Shown: positions 55,472 through 64,000 of the stretch, in pieces | Position numbering within the stretch: the stretch's first letter is position 1 | How the letters are laid out: every line of letters starts with the position of its first letter | Assembly (NCBI RefSeq): GCF_000801105.2 | Contig: NC_079511.1 | Span: 17,941,792-18,005,791 of the forward strand | Length of the DNA: 64,000 nucleotides | Direction: 5' to 3' | From: Raphanus sativus | Taxonomy: Eukaryota; Streptophyta; Magnoliopsida; Brassicales; Brassicaceae | Position numbers and translations under genes: made by a program | Notes under the pieces: generated by a model | Told to the model about the DNA's origin: nothing | The model's database searches: none | The model's input: the letters and a program-made list of their open reading frames with translations, nothing else

Positions 55472-58400
55472 ATGGGCAGTGAAGAAGAAAGAAACAGACC
55501 CGGAAATTCTTTTGCCGGATTATCTAACTTGCAGATGCGTGCTCTCAATGATTCTATGTCTAACTTGTTGAATACAGGTTTGGAGGCAATCCATCTTAGG
55601 CTGGATGAACTTCAGGGCCGACCAGCTCAGTCCCAAACCAGAACCAGGCGTGACCGCCCAAGGAGACACAGCCGGTCCGACCTTGAAATCCGAGATGAGT
55701 CCTATGATGATGATCAGTCCATCAACCGACCAAGGAGAGCTCCTAGACAACAAAACCAAGGTGATGTCAATCCATTTGGTAGAAATGAAAGAACTGATAA
55801 TGGATTGGGTGGTTTGAAATTGAAAATTCCAAGTTTTAATGGCAAGAATGATCCGGATGCCTTTCTTGAATGGGAAAGAAAGATTGAACTTGTTTTTGAT
55901 TGTCAAAACTTTTCTGATATTAAAAAGGTTAGACTTGCTGCTGCTGAGTTTACTGGCTATGCTATTAACTGGTATGATCAAGTTGTGACTAGCAGGAGAA
56001 GAGCAGGTGTGGCGCCAGTTGTTACATGGGATGAGCTTTCCATGCTGATGCGGAGACGCTTTGTTCCCGACCATTACCACAGAGATCTACACCATAAACT
56101 CAGGCGTTTGCTTCAAGGTTCTAAGTCAGTTGAGGACTACCACCAGGAAATGGAGACCTTGATGATCAAGGCTGATGTAGATGAGCCCTTAGACGCCACC
56201 ATGGCTAGATTTCTCACCGGGCTCAACCGAGACATACAAGACCGCATGGAGCTGGAAGACTATGACAGCATGGAACAGATGCTACACAAGGCCGTGCTGA
56301 TTGAACAACAACTCAAGAGAAAAGGTCTCTCCAAACCGACCTTTGCTTCAAAACCAACCTTTGCTTCCAAGCCAAACTATCAAGACAAGGGTAAGTCTTC
56401 TTCCACAACAAATAATGCTTTTAAGACTGATGTCCCTGCTCGTTTTGACAAAGGAAAAGCAATTGAGAATCCTAGCCGTGCAAGAGACATCAGGTGCTTC
56501 AAGTGTCAAGGTCTTGGCCACTATGCCAACCGATGTCCAAACCAAAAGGTGATGGTGCTCTTGGAGAATGGAGAAGTTGAATCTGAAGAAGACAAGGAGG
56601 ATCTCGGACCAGTTTATGATACTGATGATGAGGAAGAAGCACTTGACTTCCCAGTTCATGGCCCCCTTCTTGTTACTAGAAAGACTTTGGACGACACATT
56701 TGATCCCATCTTTGATGAGGAGGCCGATGGCGTGATCAATGAGTTTTGCTCAACCTTTGTGGAGAGCTCTGGTCCGATCTATGATGAGGATGTTCTTGAT
56801 GAGCCAAGCCAAGGTTCACTACTGGTTACTAGGCGTACCTTGAGTGTCCAACCCAAATCCAATGAAAAAGAACAAAGGGAGAATCTCTTTCACTCTAGAT
56901 GTCTCATTTCTGATAAAGTTTGTTCTTTGATTATTGATGGGGGCAGTTGCACTAATGTGGCCAGTGACACTCTTGTAAAGAAACTTGGGCTTGTTACTCG
57001 GCCTCTTTCTCGTCCTTTCAGGTTAGAGTGGCTCAATGAGGCTGGAGAACAGTATGTGAAGGAGCAAGTCACAGTTCCACTCTCCATTGGCCGATATGAG
57101 GATGAGGTTGTGTGCAATGTGCTTCCCATGGATGCTTGCCATGTTCTCTTGGGCCGACCTTGGCAATTTGACAAGAAGGCAGTGCATGATGGCTTCACAA
57201 ACAGGCACTCGTTTGATCACAAAGGAAAGAAGATCACTTTGGTGCCTTTGTCACCTTCGGAAGTCCATCAAGACCAGGTCCAACTTAGGAAGAACCGAGA
57301 CCAAGACTCTAAGGCTGATAAACCTGAGACAAGTACCAGAAACTCCAACTTCTTTGTCAAAGAAAGTCAGGTAAGGAAGTCTCTTTGCTCTCAAAAGCCA
57401 TTTCTCTTACTTGTTTATAAAGAGTCTCTTTTGGCCTCATCTTCTTCTGACCTTGCACCGGAGATTCCGAGTGAGTTTTTAGGTATCTTGCAGGATTATT
57501 CTGATGTGTTTCCAGAAGAAAATCCCAAAGGATTGCCACCAGTGAGAGGCATTGAGCATCAGATCGATCTTGTCCCGGGCGCCTCTCTTCCGAACCGACC
57601 AGCGTACCGCACCAATCCGGTCGAGACCAAGGAGCTGGAGAAACAGATCAACGACCTGCTTGAGAAGGGATACATCAGAGAAAGTCTCAGTCCCTGTGCA
57701 GTGCCTGTTCTACTCGTACCAAAGAAGGATGGCTCCTGGAGGATGTGTGTGGACTGCCGGGCCATAAACAACATCACGGTAAAGTATCGACATCCTATCC
57801 CTCGCCTTGATGATATGCTTGATGAACTCCATGGTTCTAAGTACTTTTCTAAGATAGATTTGAAAAGTGGCTATCATCAGATTAGGATGAAAGAAGGTGA
57901 TGAATGGAAAACGGCCTTTAAAACAAAACTAGGTTTGTATGAGTGGCTTGTCATGCCCTTTGGTCTCACAAATGCACCTAGTACTTTCATGCGCCTAATG
58001 AATCATGTCTTGAGATCTTTTATTGGTCATTTTGTTGTAGTGTACTTTGATGACATTCTTATTTACAGCAAAAGCCTTGATGAGCACAAACAGCACCTGA
58101 AATCTGTTCTTGAAATCCTTAGAAAGGAACATTTGTTTGCTAACCTTGGAAAATGTTCTTTTGGCACAGATCATGTGGTCTTTCTAGGTTTTGTTGTAGG
58201 TGCAGATGGCTTGAGAGTGGACGAGCAGAAGGTCCAAGCAATCCGAGACTGGCCCATCCCGAAAACCATTAGTGAAGTGAGAAGCTTCCATGGCCTTGCC
58301 GGTTTCTATAGGCGGTTTGTTCAAAACTTCAGTACCTTGGCCGCTCCTCTCACTGAAGTGATCAAGAAGAACGTGGGGTTCAAATGGGGACCAGCTCAAG

Positions 58401-60250
58401 AAGAAGCATTCGAAATCCTTAAAGGGAAGTTGACTAATGCCCCTTTGCTTGTACTTCCAGATTTTTCTAAAGCTTTTGAGATCGAATGTGATGCTTCTGG
58501 TGTTGGTATTGGTGCTGTGTTGATGCAGGAAGGAAAACCAGTAGCTTATTTCAGTGAGAAGCTTGGTGGTGCCATGCTCAACTACCCCACATACGACCAG
58601 GAACTCTATGCCTTGGTGAGAGCCCTTCAAACGTGGCAGCACTATCTTTGGCCTAAGGAGTTCATCATCCACACTGACCATCAGTCTCTAAGACATCTTA
58701 AGGGTCAGCAGAAGCTCAACAAGAGGCATGCTCGTTGGATGGAGTTCATTGAAACATTCCCTTATGTGATCAAGTACAAACAAGGTAAGGAGAATGTTGT
58801 GGCCGATGCATTGTCTCGAAGGTATACTCTTCTTTCAGCCCTTGAGACTAAATTGCTTGGTTTTGAATTTATCAAGGATCTTTATGCCTCTGATCAGGAT
58901 TTTAAAGAGATTTTTCGAAAATGCACCAAGGTTGCTTATGGGAAATACTTTCAAAGTTCTGGTTTCTTATTCTTTGATAACCGTTTGTGTGTGCCCCAAT
59001 GTTCTTTGAGGGAGTTGTTTCTCAGGGAAGCTCATGGAGGAGGACTTATGGGACACTTTGGTGTCAAGAAGACTTACAAGGCTGTTCATGACCACTTCTA
59101 TTGGCCGAGTTTGATGAAAGATGTTGAGAGGATCTGTAGCCGATGTGTGGTGTGCAAGAAGTCTAAGCCTAAAGCATCAAACCACGGTTTGTACTCAGCT
59201 CTACCCATTCCCTCTCATCCTTGGGTAGACATTTCTATGGATTTTGTGCTTGGTTTGCCTAGGTCCAAAGCTGGACGAGATTCTATCTTTGTGGTTGTTG
59301 ATAGGTTCTCAAAAATGGCTCATTTCATTCCTTGTCACAAAACTGATGATGCTGTGCAAGTTGCAGATTTATTCTTTAAGGAAGTTGTTAGATTGCATGG
59401 AATGCCTAAGACCATTGTCTCTGATCGTGATGCTAAGTTCCTTAGCTATTTTTGGAAGACCTTGTGGTCTAAGCTAGGTACTAGATTGATGTTCTCTACA
59501 ACTTGTCATCCGCAAACTGATGGGCAAACTGAAGTAGTTAATCGAACCTTGTCTGCTTTGCTTAGATCTTTGGTTAAAAAGAATCTTAAGACTTGGGAAG
59601 AATGTTTGCCTCATGTTGAGTTTGCTTACAATCATGCATTGCATTCAGCTACTAAGTTTTCTCCTTTTGAGGTTGTTTATGGATTTAATCCTTTGTCTCC
59701 ACTTGATCTTTTACCTTTGCCTTTGAGTGAACGAGTTAGTACAGATGGCAAGAGGAAAGTGGACACGATCAAGAAGCTGCATGAACAGGTCCGGGCCAAC
59801 ATTGAAGCCAAGACCAAAGGCTACAAACGACTTGCAGACAAGAAAAGAAAAGAAGTGATCTTCCAGGAAGGTGATCTTGTTTGGGTCCATTTGAGGAAGG
59901 AACGATTCCCGGAACAAAGGAAGTCAAACTCATGCCCCGGGTCGATGGTCCATTCCAGATTCTCAAGAAACTCCATGACAATGCTTACCAGCTTGATCTT
60001 CAGGGTAAGTATGATATCTCTTCAAGTTTCAATGTTTCTGATTTATCTCCTTTTCTTGCAGATGATCCGGATTTGTGGTCAAATCCTTTTGAAGAGGGAG
60101 GGAATGATGGAACCCAGGACCTGGACCAGGACTTGGAGCAGACTCAGGACGATCAGATCAGTCCAACTGAGGTTCAGCCATTCAGCCGTACCAGATCAAC
60201 GGACAGAGCCGTGTACCGGATCGACCCGAGTGCACCCGGACGCGACCTAA
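55472..60250 (+). CDS. CRM-like gag-pol polyprotein
   Basis: ATG at 55472 ([11 protein letters not shown]). Order by residue: gag about 110-285 ([37 protein letters not shown]); zinc knuckle about 342 ([14 protein letters not shown]); protease about 485 ([13 protein letters not shown]); RT about 690-930 ([32 protein letters not shown]); RNase H about 1000-1110 ([27 protein letters not shown]); integrase zinc domain about 1190-1230 (HFGVKKTYK ... [11 protein letters not shown]); catalytic core about 1255-1380 ([29 protein letters not shown]). One base is missing near 59924 compared with 43555, so the frame that ends at 60250 has a false tail; the native C-terminus ([16 protein letters not shown] ... 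[13 protein letters not shown]) is in the frame from 59881 to 60630 and enters the LTR. Otherwise no stops. Confidence 0.93.
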   Translation: MGSEEERNRPGNSFAGLSNLQMRALNDSMSNLLNTGLEAIHLRLDELQGRPAQSQTRTRRDRPRRHSRSDLEIRDESYDDDQSINRPRRAPRQQNQGDVNPFGRNERTDNGLGGLKLKIPSFNGKNDPDAFLEWERKIELVFDCQNFSDIKKVRLAAAEFTGYAINWYDQVVTSRRRAGVAPVVTWDELSMLMRRRFVPDHYHRDLHHKLRRLLQGSKSVEDYHQEMETLMIKADVDEPLDATMARFLTGLNRDIQDRMELEDYDSMEQMLHKAVLIEQQLKRKGLSKPTFASKPTFASKPNYQDKGKSSSTTNNAFKTDVPARFDKGKAIENPSRARDIRCFKCQGLGHYANRCPNQKVMVLLENGEVESEEDKEDLGPVYDTDDEEEALDFPVHGPLLVTRKTLDDTFDPIFDEEADGVINEFCSTFVESSGPIYDEDVLDEPSQGSLLVTRRTLSVQPKSNEKEQRENLFHSRCLISDKVCSLIIDGGSCTNVASDTLVKKLGLVTRPLSRPFRLEWLNEAGEQYVKEQVTVPLSIGRYEDEVVCNVLPMDACHVLLGRPWQFDKKAVHDGFTNRHSFDHKGKKITLVPLSPSEVHQDQVQLRKNRDQDSKADKPETSTRNSNFFVKESQVRKSLCSQKPFLLLVYKESLLASSSSDLAPEIPSEFLGILQDYSDVFPEENPKGLPPVRGIEHQIDLVPGASLPNRPAYRTNPVETKELEKQINDLLEKGYIRESLSPCAVPVLLVPKKDGSWRMCVDCRAINNITVKYRHPIPRLDDMLDELHGSKYFSKIDLKSGYHQIRMKEGDEWKTAFKTKLGLYEWLVMPFGLTNAPSTFMRLMNHVLRSFIGHFVVVYFDDILIYSKSLDEHKQHLKSVLEILRKEHLFANLGKCSFGTDHVVFLGFVVGADGLRVDEQKVQAIRDWPIPKTISEVRSFHGLAGFYRRFVQNFSTLAAPLTEVIKKNVGFKWGPAQEEAFEILKGKLTNAPLLVLPDFSKAFEIECDASGVGIGAVLMQEGKPVAYFSEKLGGAMLNYPTYDQELYALVRALQTWQHYLWPKEFIIHTDHQSLRHLKGQQKLNKRHARWMEFIETFPYVIKYKQGKENVVADALSRRYTLLSALETKLLGFEFIKDLYASDQDFKEIFRKCTKVAYGKYFQSSGFLFFDNRLCVPQCSLRELFLREAHGGGLMGHFGVKKTYKAVHDHFYWPSLMKDVERICSRCVVCKKSKPKASNHGLYSALPIPSHPWVDISMDFVLGLPRSKAGRDSIFVVVDRFSKMAHFIPCHKTDDAVQVADLFFKEVVRLHGMPKTIVSDRDAKFLSYFWKTLWSKLGTRLMFSTTCHPQTDGQTEVVNRTLSALLRSLVKKNLKTWEECLPHVEFAYNHALHSATKFSPFEVVYGFNPLSPLDLLPLPLSERVSTDGKRKVDTIKKLHEQVRANIEAKTKGYKRLADKKRKEVIFQEGDLVWVHLRKERFPEQRKSNSCPGSMVHSRFSRNSMTMLTSLIFRVSMISLQVSMFLIYLLFLQMIRICGQILLKREGMMEPRTWTRTWSRLRTIRSVQLRFSHSAVPDQRTEPCTGSTRVHPDAT

Positions 60251-61108
60251 GGATGGATTCACGACCTGATGACCGAATCAGCCGACCCACAGGCGTTCTT
60301 CCCCGACCCATTCGTCATTCTAGAGCCAACAGTCAAGTCAGAACCCATGATCATCGAGATGAACCTGATTCCGGACTTAGCCATTCTTTTCTGGCCCGTT
60401 TGGGACGTACCGCACACCCGGATCAGGCTGATCTCGACTTGTCCGACCACTTTGATGATTCTATGATGATCGATGCATCCAACTTCTCCAAAGGGATGTT
60501 ACTTAGGCTCTCTGAAGATTTGGGTCGAGCTATCTCTTCATCCGTTCATGGATCATCGATGATCAACCATGCGGGCAGCCTTGCGTCCGTCCTGCTCCTT
60601 ACCGCGGACGACCTGATCATCACAGGATGAACCTGGACGAATCACGAACCTGGACAGTCAATGTACCTTGCCAAGTCTTCATCAATTTCCGCGCATTGAC
60701 TGGTCTTGGTCAAATTCACATTTTCTATGTCTTGTTTTCAACATTTCTATTTTCAATGTTGTATTTTCCAAGAATTCTATTTATGTTTCTTTGACTCACA
60801 AACACTATATATATGTGAGTCCTTCATGAAATAAAATCACAATCGATTTTTCTCTTATATTTTGAGTCTTCTCTCATTGTTCTTTGTCTTAGAACATTCA
60901 TAGTTTGCTTGGTGAGGTTATCTCCGAGTAAGAACACCTTCGTTGTGTTGGACCGGTGCGTCACATCCGGCAACCTTCGAAACTCTGGTAGTATCTTTGG
61001 GCTTCCGCAACCCTTAGTGTCACCCTTCGATCCACTAGTTCTCAATCCACTCGGATCTGAGTTCATATCATCCGTACCGGTTGAGTGATCCAAATCTAGG
61101 TTCTATCA
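60105..61108 (+). repeat. 3' LTR of the CRM-like element
   Basis: 1,004 bp. The pol frame enters it from the left and stays open to a stop at 60628-60630, so about 525 nt of the LTR can be coding. Directly followed by ACTGC and the start of the Tat B aORF. Confidence 0.95.
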
Positions 61109-61232
61109 ACTGCCTCCTCGAGGATTTTGATCTTGAAGTCATTCTTTTTCTAAAGGTAGAGAGAGAATTTGCAAGAGAGAGATTAACTTAAGATTCTTGG
61201 GTGAAATAAGATTGGTAAAGAATTCACAAGTC

Positions 61233-61239
61233 TTTATAG
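61233..61239 (-). promoter_or_regulatory. TATA box candidate for the Tat B antisense ORF
   Basis: CTATAAA on minus, about 92 nt upstream of the antisense ATG at 61142, followed by a CT-rich leader (TCTCTCTCTTGC...). This suggests the aORF has its own promoter between the ORF and the 3' LTR. Confidence 0.55.
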
Positions 61240-61359
61240 GCAAGGATTTGACTATTCACCCGACCTTCGACACGATTTCGTCTCCATACTTTCCTCACAA
61301 ACCATACTGCAAGCTAGGGCCTACAAACCCTACAGCTCCTAGCTAGCTGGAGGGCTAAC

Positions 61360-62817
61360 TGTTGGGGTCAAAATCGGTCAAGACGAAATCGATGTCCGAA
61401 AGTCTTGGAAAAACATGAAAGATGTTAGAGCACCCTCGAGAGACTAATTGGTAATCGAGAAACCTTGGAAAAATATTAAGTCAGAGATTAATCATCTCGA
61501 AATCAACGGCTAGAAACGTTTTCTACACGAGGAAAAACCTACGGAAAACTAAAAAGAACGCAAAAACACGCACAAGCTGAAGGAACCAAGCAGCCGACTC
61601 CGGTCGTGGCCGTGGCTGCCGGGCGGCTAGCCCCGTGCTGGCCGTGGCCGCCGGCGGCTAGCGCCCTTGCTGGCCGTGGCCGCCGGGCGGCTAGCCCCGT
61701 GCTGGCCGTGGCCGCCGGCGGCTAGCGCCCGTGCTGGCCGTGGTCGCCGGGCGGCTAGCCCCCGTGCTGGCCGTGGCCGCCGGCGGCTAGCGCCCGTGCT
61801 GGCCGTGGTCGCCGGGCGGCTAGCCCCGTGATGGCCGTAGCCGGCGGCGGCTAGCGCCTGTGCCGGCCGTGGTCGCCGGGCGGCTAGCCCCGTGCTGGCT
61901 CGGGTCGTCGGACGGCTATTCTTCGTGCGTAAGTTCTAGGCCCCCGGATTGCCAGAAATCCGTGTTTTGCGACTCTCCGAGATCCCGCAAACAAAACTCC
62001 TTTTCCTGCTCCAAGACTTCGGAGAACCCGTAAGACGTCAACGGACAGAAAGACTTTGTATAAAACGGTGATGGTTATCTTAAAACACCATTCGCCTCAG
62101 CAATGAATCGGAGATCTTCCGAAAGACTCGACATCCAAGTAGGAGCATTTTTTCAAAGAAATCGTAGAAAACAACGGAAGTCCGGAAGACGGCTCGAAAG
62201 GGACCAAACCCGATTGGACGGCCCATTTACGATTCTCTAAAAGATAGATGCGACGGTTTACAATTATCTTCACATAAAAAGATAAATGTTAAACTTCCGA
62301 AAGGATAAATGTCAACTTTCCGAAAGAATAAATGTCAACTTTCCCGATAAACACGAGGGCCGACGAAAATGGAAAAAGCCCAGCTCGCGGCAGACTCAGT
62401 CCATCAAGAATAGACCGTCATATGGGAGTATATAAGCAAGGCTACGAGCAGAGGAAGGGGGATCCGAAATCAGAAGAAAGAAACCACTCTAGAGCAACTT
62501 AGAACTTAGGCTTTTATTTCCTTTTTTAGCGAGCTGCGACTCGACTAGGTTAGATCTAGGCTTTGAGACTAGCAACGATCGACAGCTCTTGCGGCCGAGA
62601 TCTCGACCTGTTGTACGAACGCTCTCTGCAAATTCGGAAATAAGATTCTTTCTTTTGCTCTCTTTATTTTACGCATTTATTCCCAAACTATACTCGTGAT
62701 TAACTTTGTCGTGCGTGGCCCAGCAAATAGCCAGGATCCTCGGGGAAAACTAGGACAACTTAGTTTTCCTACGTTTAAACTTAACTAAAATTGACAGTGC
62801 GAATTTCGGTTCCCACA
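61360..62817 (+). repeat. 3' LTR of Tat B
   Basis: 1,458 bp, similar to the 5' LTR with extra minisatellite units (about 61603-61915). A purine tract CTGGAGGGCTAAC ends at 61359, like that of Tat C. Confidence 0.93.
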
Positions 62818-63000
62818 CTTAGCAAACAAATCTTCTTTTGTTGGACCGGCGCGTCACATCCGGCAACAAACGAATCTTGTAGTATCAAGGGGTCTTTCCG
62901 CAACCTTTTGTGTCACCCATTATTCCATAGTTCTCTTTTCAGAGTTCATATCCTTCACAAACCGATTGAGTGATCCTGTCCAATCTCAGGACGTATCAAG

Positions 63001-63421
63001 TGGTATCAGAGCCACTCAATTCGGTATTATCTTTCCATCTTTCTCATCTCCCATTTTCTAAACACTCTTCTTCTTCTGTCTATCTTGAATCTGGGCCACT
63101 ACCTTACCTAGGCCATATCTATTTATAAAAAAAAAGATCTAACAAAAAAAAAAATCGAAAAGTTTGATTGTTTTTGGCTAGGTGGTGGAAGAGAAATCCT
63201 GCTGGCTGAAGAGAAATCCAGCCTTGGAGTGGTTAAAGCGGATTCCCAAACCAAATTCTCTTATCTCTCTATCTTGTGTTTCATTATTTGTTTGCTTTGA
63301 GATCTCATCGGGTTATTTGGATTGTCTTTCTTAGAACCTTGAGAGGAATTCTTTGAGTGACCACTAAATTGAGTGAAACACGTGTGTGGGTGAGATAAAT
63401 ACCTGAGAGTGTGAGGCTTTT
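63001..63421 (+). other. CRM-like primer site and 5' leader fragment
   Basis: TGGTATCAGAGCCACTC at 63001 (tRNA-iMet type primer site) follows the LTR by 2 nt. The leader matches that of the intact element at 54958-55440 (GAGTGAAACACGTGTGTGGG, GAGAGTGTGAGGCTTT). It is cut at 63421/63422 by an Athila-like LTR, before the gag ATG. Confidence 0.88.
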
Positions 63422-64000
63422 TGATACACTAAAAATGAATCCTTGCTACTGCCAAGTTAACAGTTGCAATTGTAGTACTTGAGATTCAAATCCAGAGGAC
63501 CAGTCTACACTCTAGTTCTATAAGTTTGAAATCAAGCTAAGAAGAAGATATGAATTTGGTTGAAGGAGGCGATAGTTAACAAGCAAAATAAACACAAGAT
63601 TGATTCAATTAAACAAGAGCTAGCCTAGGGTATTTCATTGGGTGTTGAATTGGAGCGAAACAATTATCCAAGCGCGATGAAGTGCTTTCTAGAACTCGGA
63701 TCACTCAGCTGGAACACTCCACTGTCGTGGCAGTGATCGCTTTGCAGATAGATCTCACCACCTAACTGTCGTTGGGATGAGGATCGATTGCAAGCTTTAG
63801 AGAACAGGTCCGATCAGTTCACTTACCACCCTAATATCTACTTTCGCTGATTAGGGATACTAAGCTCATTCAATACATGTCAAGTTATCATCCTAAGCGG
63901 TTAGCTAGGCGATGAACTAGTGATCTGACATCAAGTGATCAGGTTAATGAAAGCAGTAAGAACAGTATGAATGAAGAACGGTTATGGATCGCTTATCTAT
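63422..64000 (-). repeat. Athila-like LTR, partial (runs off the window)
   Basis: Starts abruptly at TGATACACT at 63422 inside the CRM-like leader. On minus its end reads TACTACAATTGCAACTG ... TTAGTGTATCA, similar in layout to Athila LTR ends (compare AAGTACTACAGCTGTACC near 15795). No ORF. Orientation and clade are inferred. Confidence 0.6.

Larger units (their letters stand above)
53952..61108 (+). mobile_element. Young, nearly intact CRM-like Ty3/gypsy element
   Basis: 7,157 bp. LTRs 53952-54955 and 60105-61108, each 1,004 bp, differing at only a few positions by eye (for example near 54168, 54391 and 54736). Perfect target duplication ACTGC at 53947-53951 and 61109-61113. Primer site TGGTATCAGAGCC at 54958-54970, polypurine tract GAAGAGGGAGGGAA at 60091-60104. 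One long polyprotein with a single apparent 1-nt deletion. Inserted in the aORF of Tat B. Confidence 0.95.
49543..61142 (-). pseudogene. Antisense ORF (aORF) of Tat B, split by two insertions
   Basis: Minus strand. ATG at 61142 (MTSRSKSSRRQSHSSS), then across the CRM-like insertion to 53951-52799, a 62-bp intron (GT at 52798-52797, AG at 52738-52737), exon 52736 down to 52642, then across the 50023-52641 insertion to 50022-49543 and stop. Removing both insertions with one target copy each rejoins the frame (EREFA then KYRLEVEEQK). The N-terminal half holds PPKGYFTYYEAFLMQCRLWF and LGVVMLSYELGMDLSPADF, the 'putative gypsy-type transposon' domain. The C-terminal half is an Arg/Ala/Glu-rich coiled coil. 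One TGA at 53815-53813 breaks the frame. Known in Tat-lineage elements; function unknown. Confidence 0.82.
44536..62817 (+). mobile_element. Tat-type Ty3/gypsy element B, non-autonomous, with antisense ORF
   Basis: LTRs are 44536-45929 and 61360-62817, TGTTGGGGTCAAAATCGG ... GGTTCCCACA. Target duplication CTTAG at 44531-44535 and 62818-62822. Without the two nested elements (50023-52641 and 53952-61108 with their duplicated targets) it is about 8.5 kb. Contents: gag, protease, then directly the post-pol motif (48565-48615) with RT, RNase H and integrase absent, a 3' region, and a multi-exon antisense ORF. LTR ends and primer site match Tat C, so C-type enzymes are plausible helpers. Confidence 0.93.
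43737..62998 (+). repeat. CRM-like LTR split by Tat B
   Basis: 43737-44535 plus 62823-62998, about 975 bp once Tat B and one target copy (CTTAG) are removed. It starts TGATGCGACCCAGG and ends GACGTATCA. Upstream is a polypurine tract with pol 3' end; downstream is a primer site with 5' leader. So this one LTR has internal sequence on both sides in the same orientation. Related to, but clearly diverged from, the LTRs of the 53952-61108 element. Confidence 0.88.

Overview
This is plant nuclear DNA, most likely from a Brassicaceae species. It is dominated by nested Ty3/gypsy LTR retrotransposons: Tat-type with two RNase H domains, Athila-type with the TGGCGCCGTTGCCGGGGA primer site, and CRM/chromovirus-like with TGGTATCAGAGCC primer sites. 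Only three host loci are visible, and two are broken: a mitochondrial thiamine-pyrophosphate-carrier-like gene and the last exon of an LRR receptor kinase of the RGI/RCH1 type. The third is an apparently intact small cysteine-rich (defensin-like) secreted peptide gene. Element density and the CRM-like copies suggest pericentromeric or heterochromatic DNA, which is inference. Two runs of exactly 100 N mark scaffold joins at 813-912 and 12659-12758.

Layout. 1-812: unclassified, probably Tat-related, non-coding. 913-14501: Tat element A (integrase end, 3' region with short repeats, two-exon antisense ORF). Tat element C (1696-11262, minus strand) sits inside the integrase of A. 14502-25913: a non-autonomous Athila-like element in the antisense-ORF region of A; it lacks reverse transcriptase and integrase and carries a solo Tat LTR (23690-25523) in its right LTR. 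25919-38411: host island with the carrier pseudogene (split by a 7.0-kb non-autonomous LTR element at 26977-33995), the defensin-like gene and the receptor-kinase exon (split by a 500-bp hAT-like element). 38412-43389: Tat element D (gag, protease, RT, both RNases H), joined abruptly to the 3' end of a CRM-like element. The LTR of that element (43737-62998) is split by Tat element B (44536-62817). B itself holds a non-autonomous gypsy element with two different LTRs (50023-52641) and a young, nearly intact CRM-like element (53952-61108). 63422-64000: start of another Athila-like LTR.

Target-site duplications were read directly for eight insertions: C ATGGA/ATAGA; Athila-like AGAAG; solo LTR TGTGC/TGTGT; carrier insertion TTAGG; hAT-like ACAAAGAC/ATAAAGAC; B CTTAG; heterologous-LTR element TTGGC; CRM-like ACTGC. 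Removing the last two in silico rejoins one antisense reading frame.

How the parts relate: most elements are incomplete but complementary. C has RT-RNaseH-integrase but no gag and no recognisable antisense ORF. B has gag, protease and antisense ORF but no RT or integrase. The Athila-like element has gag and protease plus an unrelated second ORF. The most unusual signals are a TCGATCGA motif set at 24-nt steps through coding and non-coding parts of the Athila-like element, an element whose two LTRs differ almost completely yet is bounded by a perfect target duplication, and GC-rich palindromic minisatellites inside the Tat LTRs.
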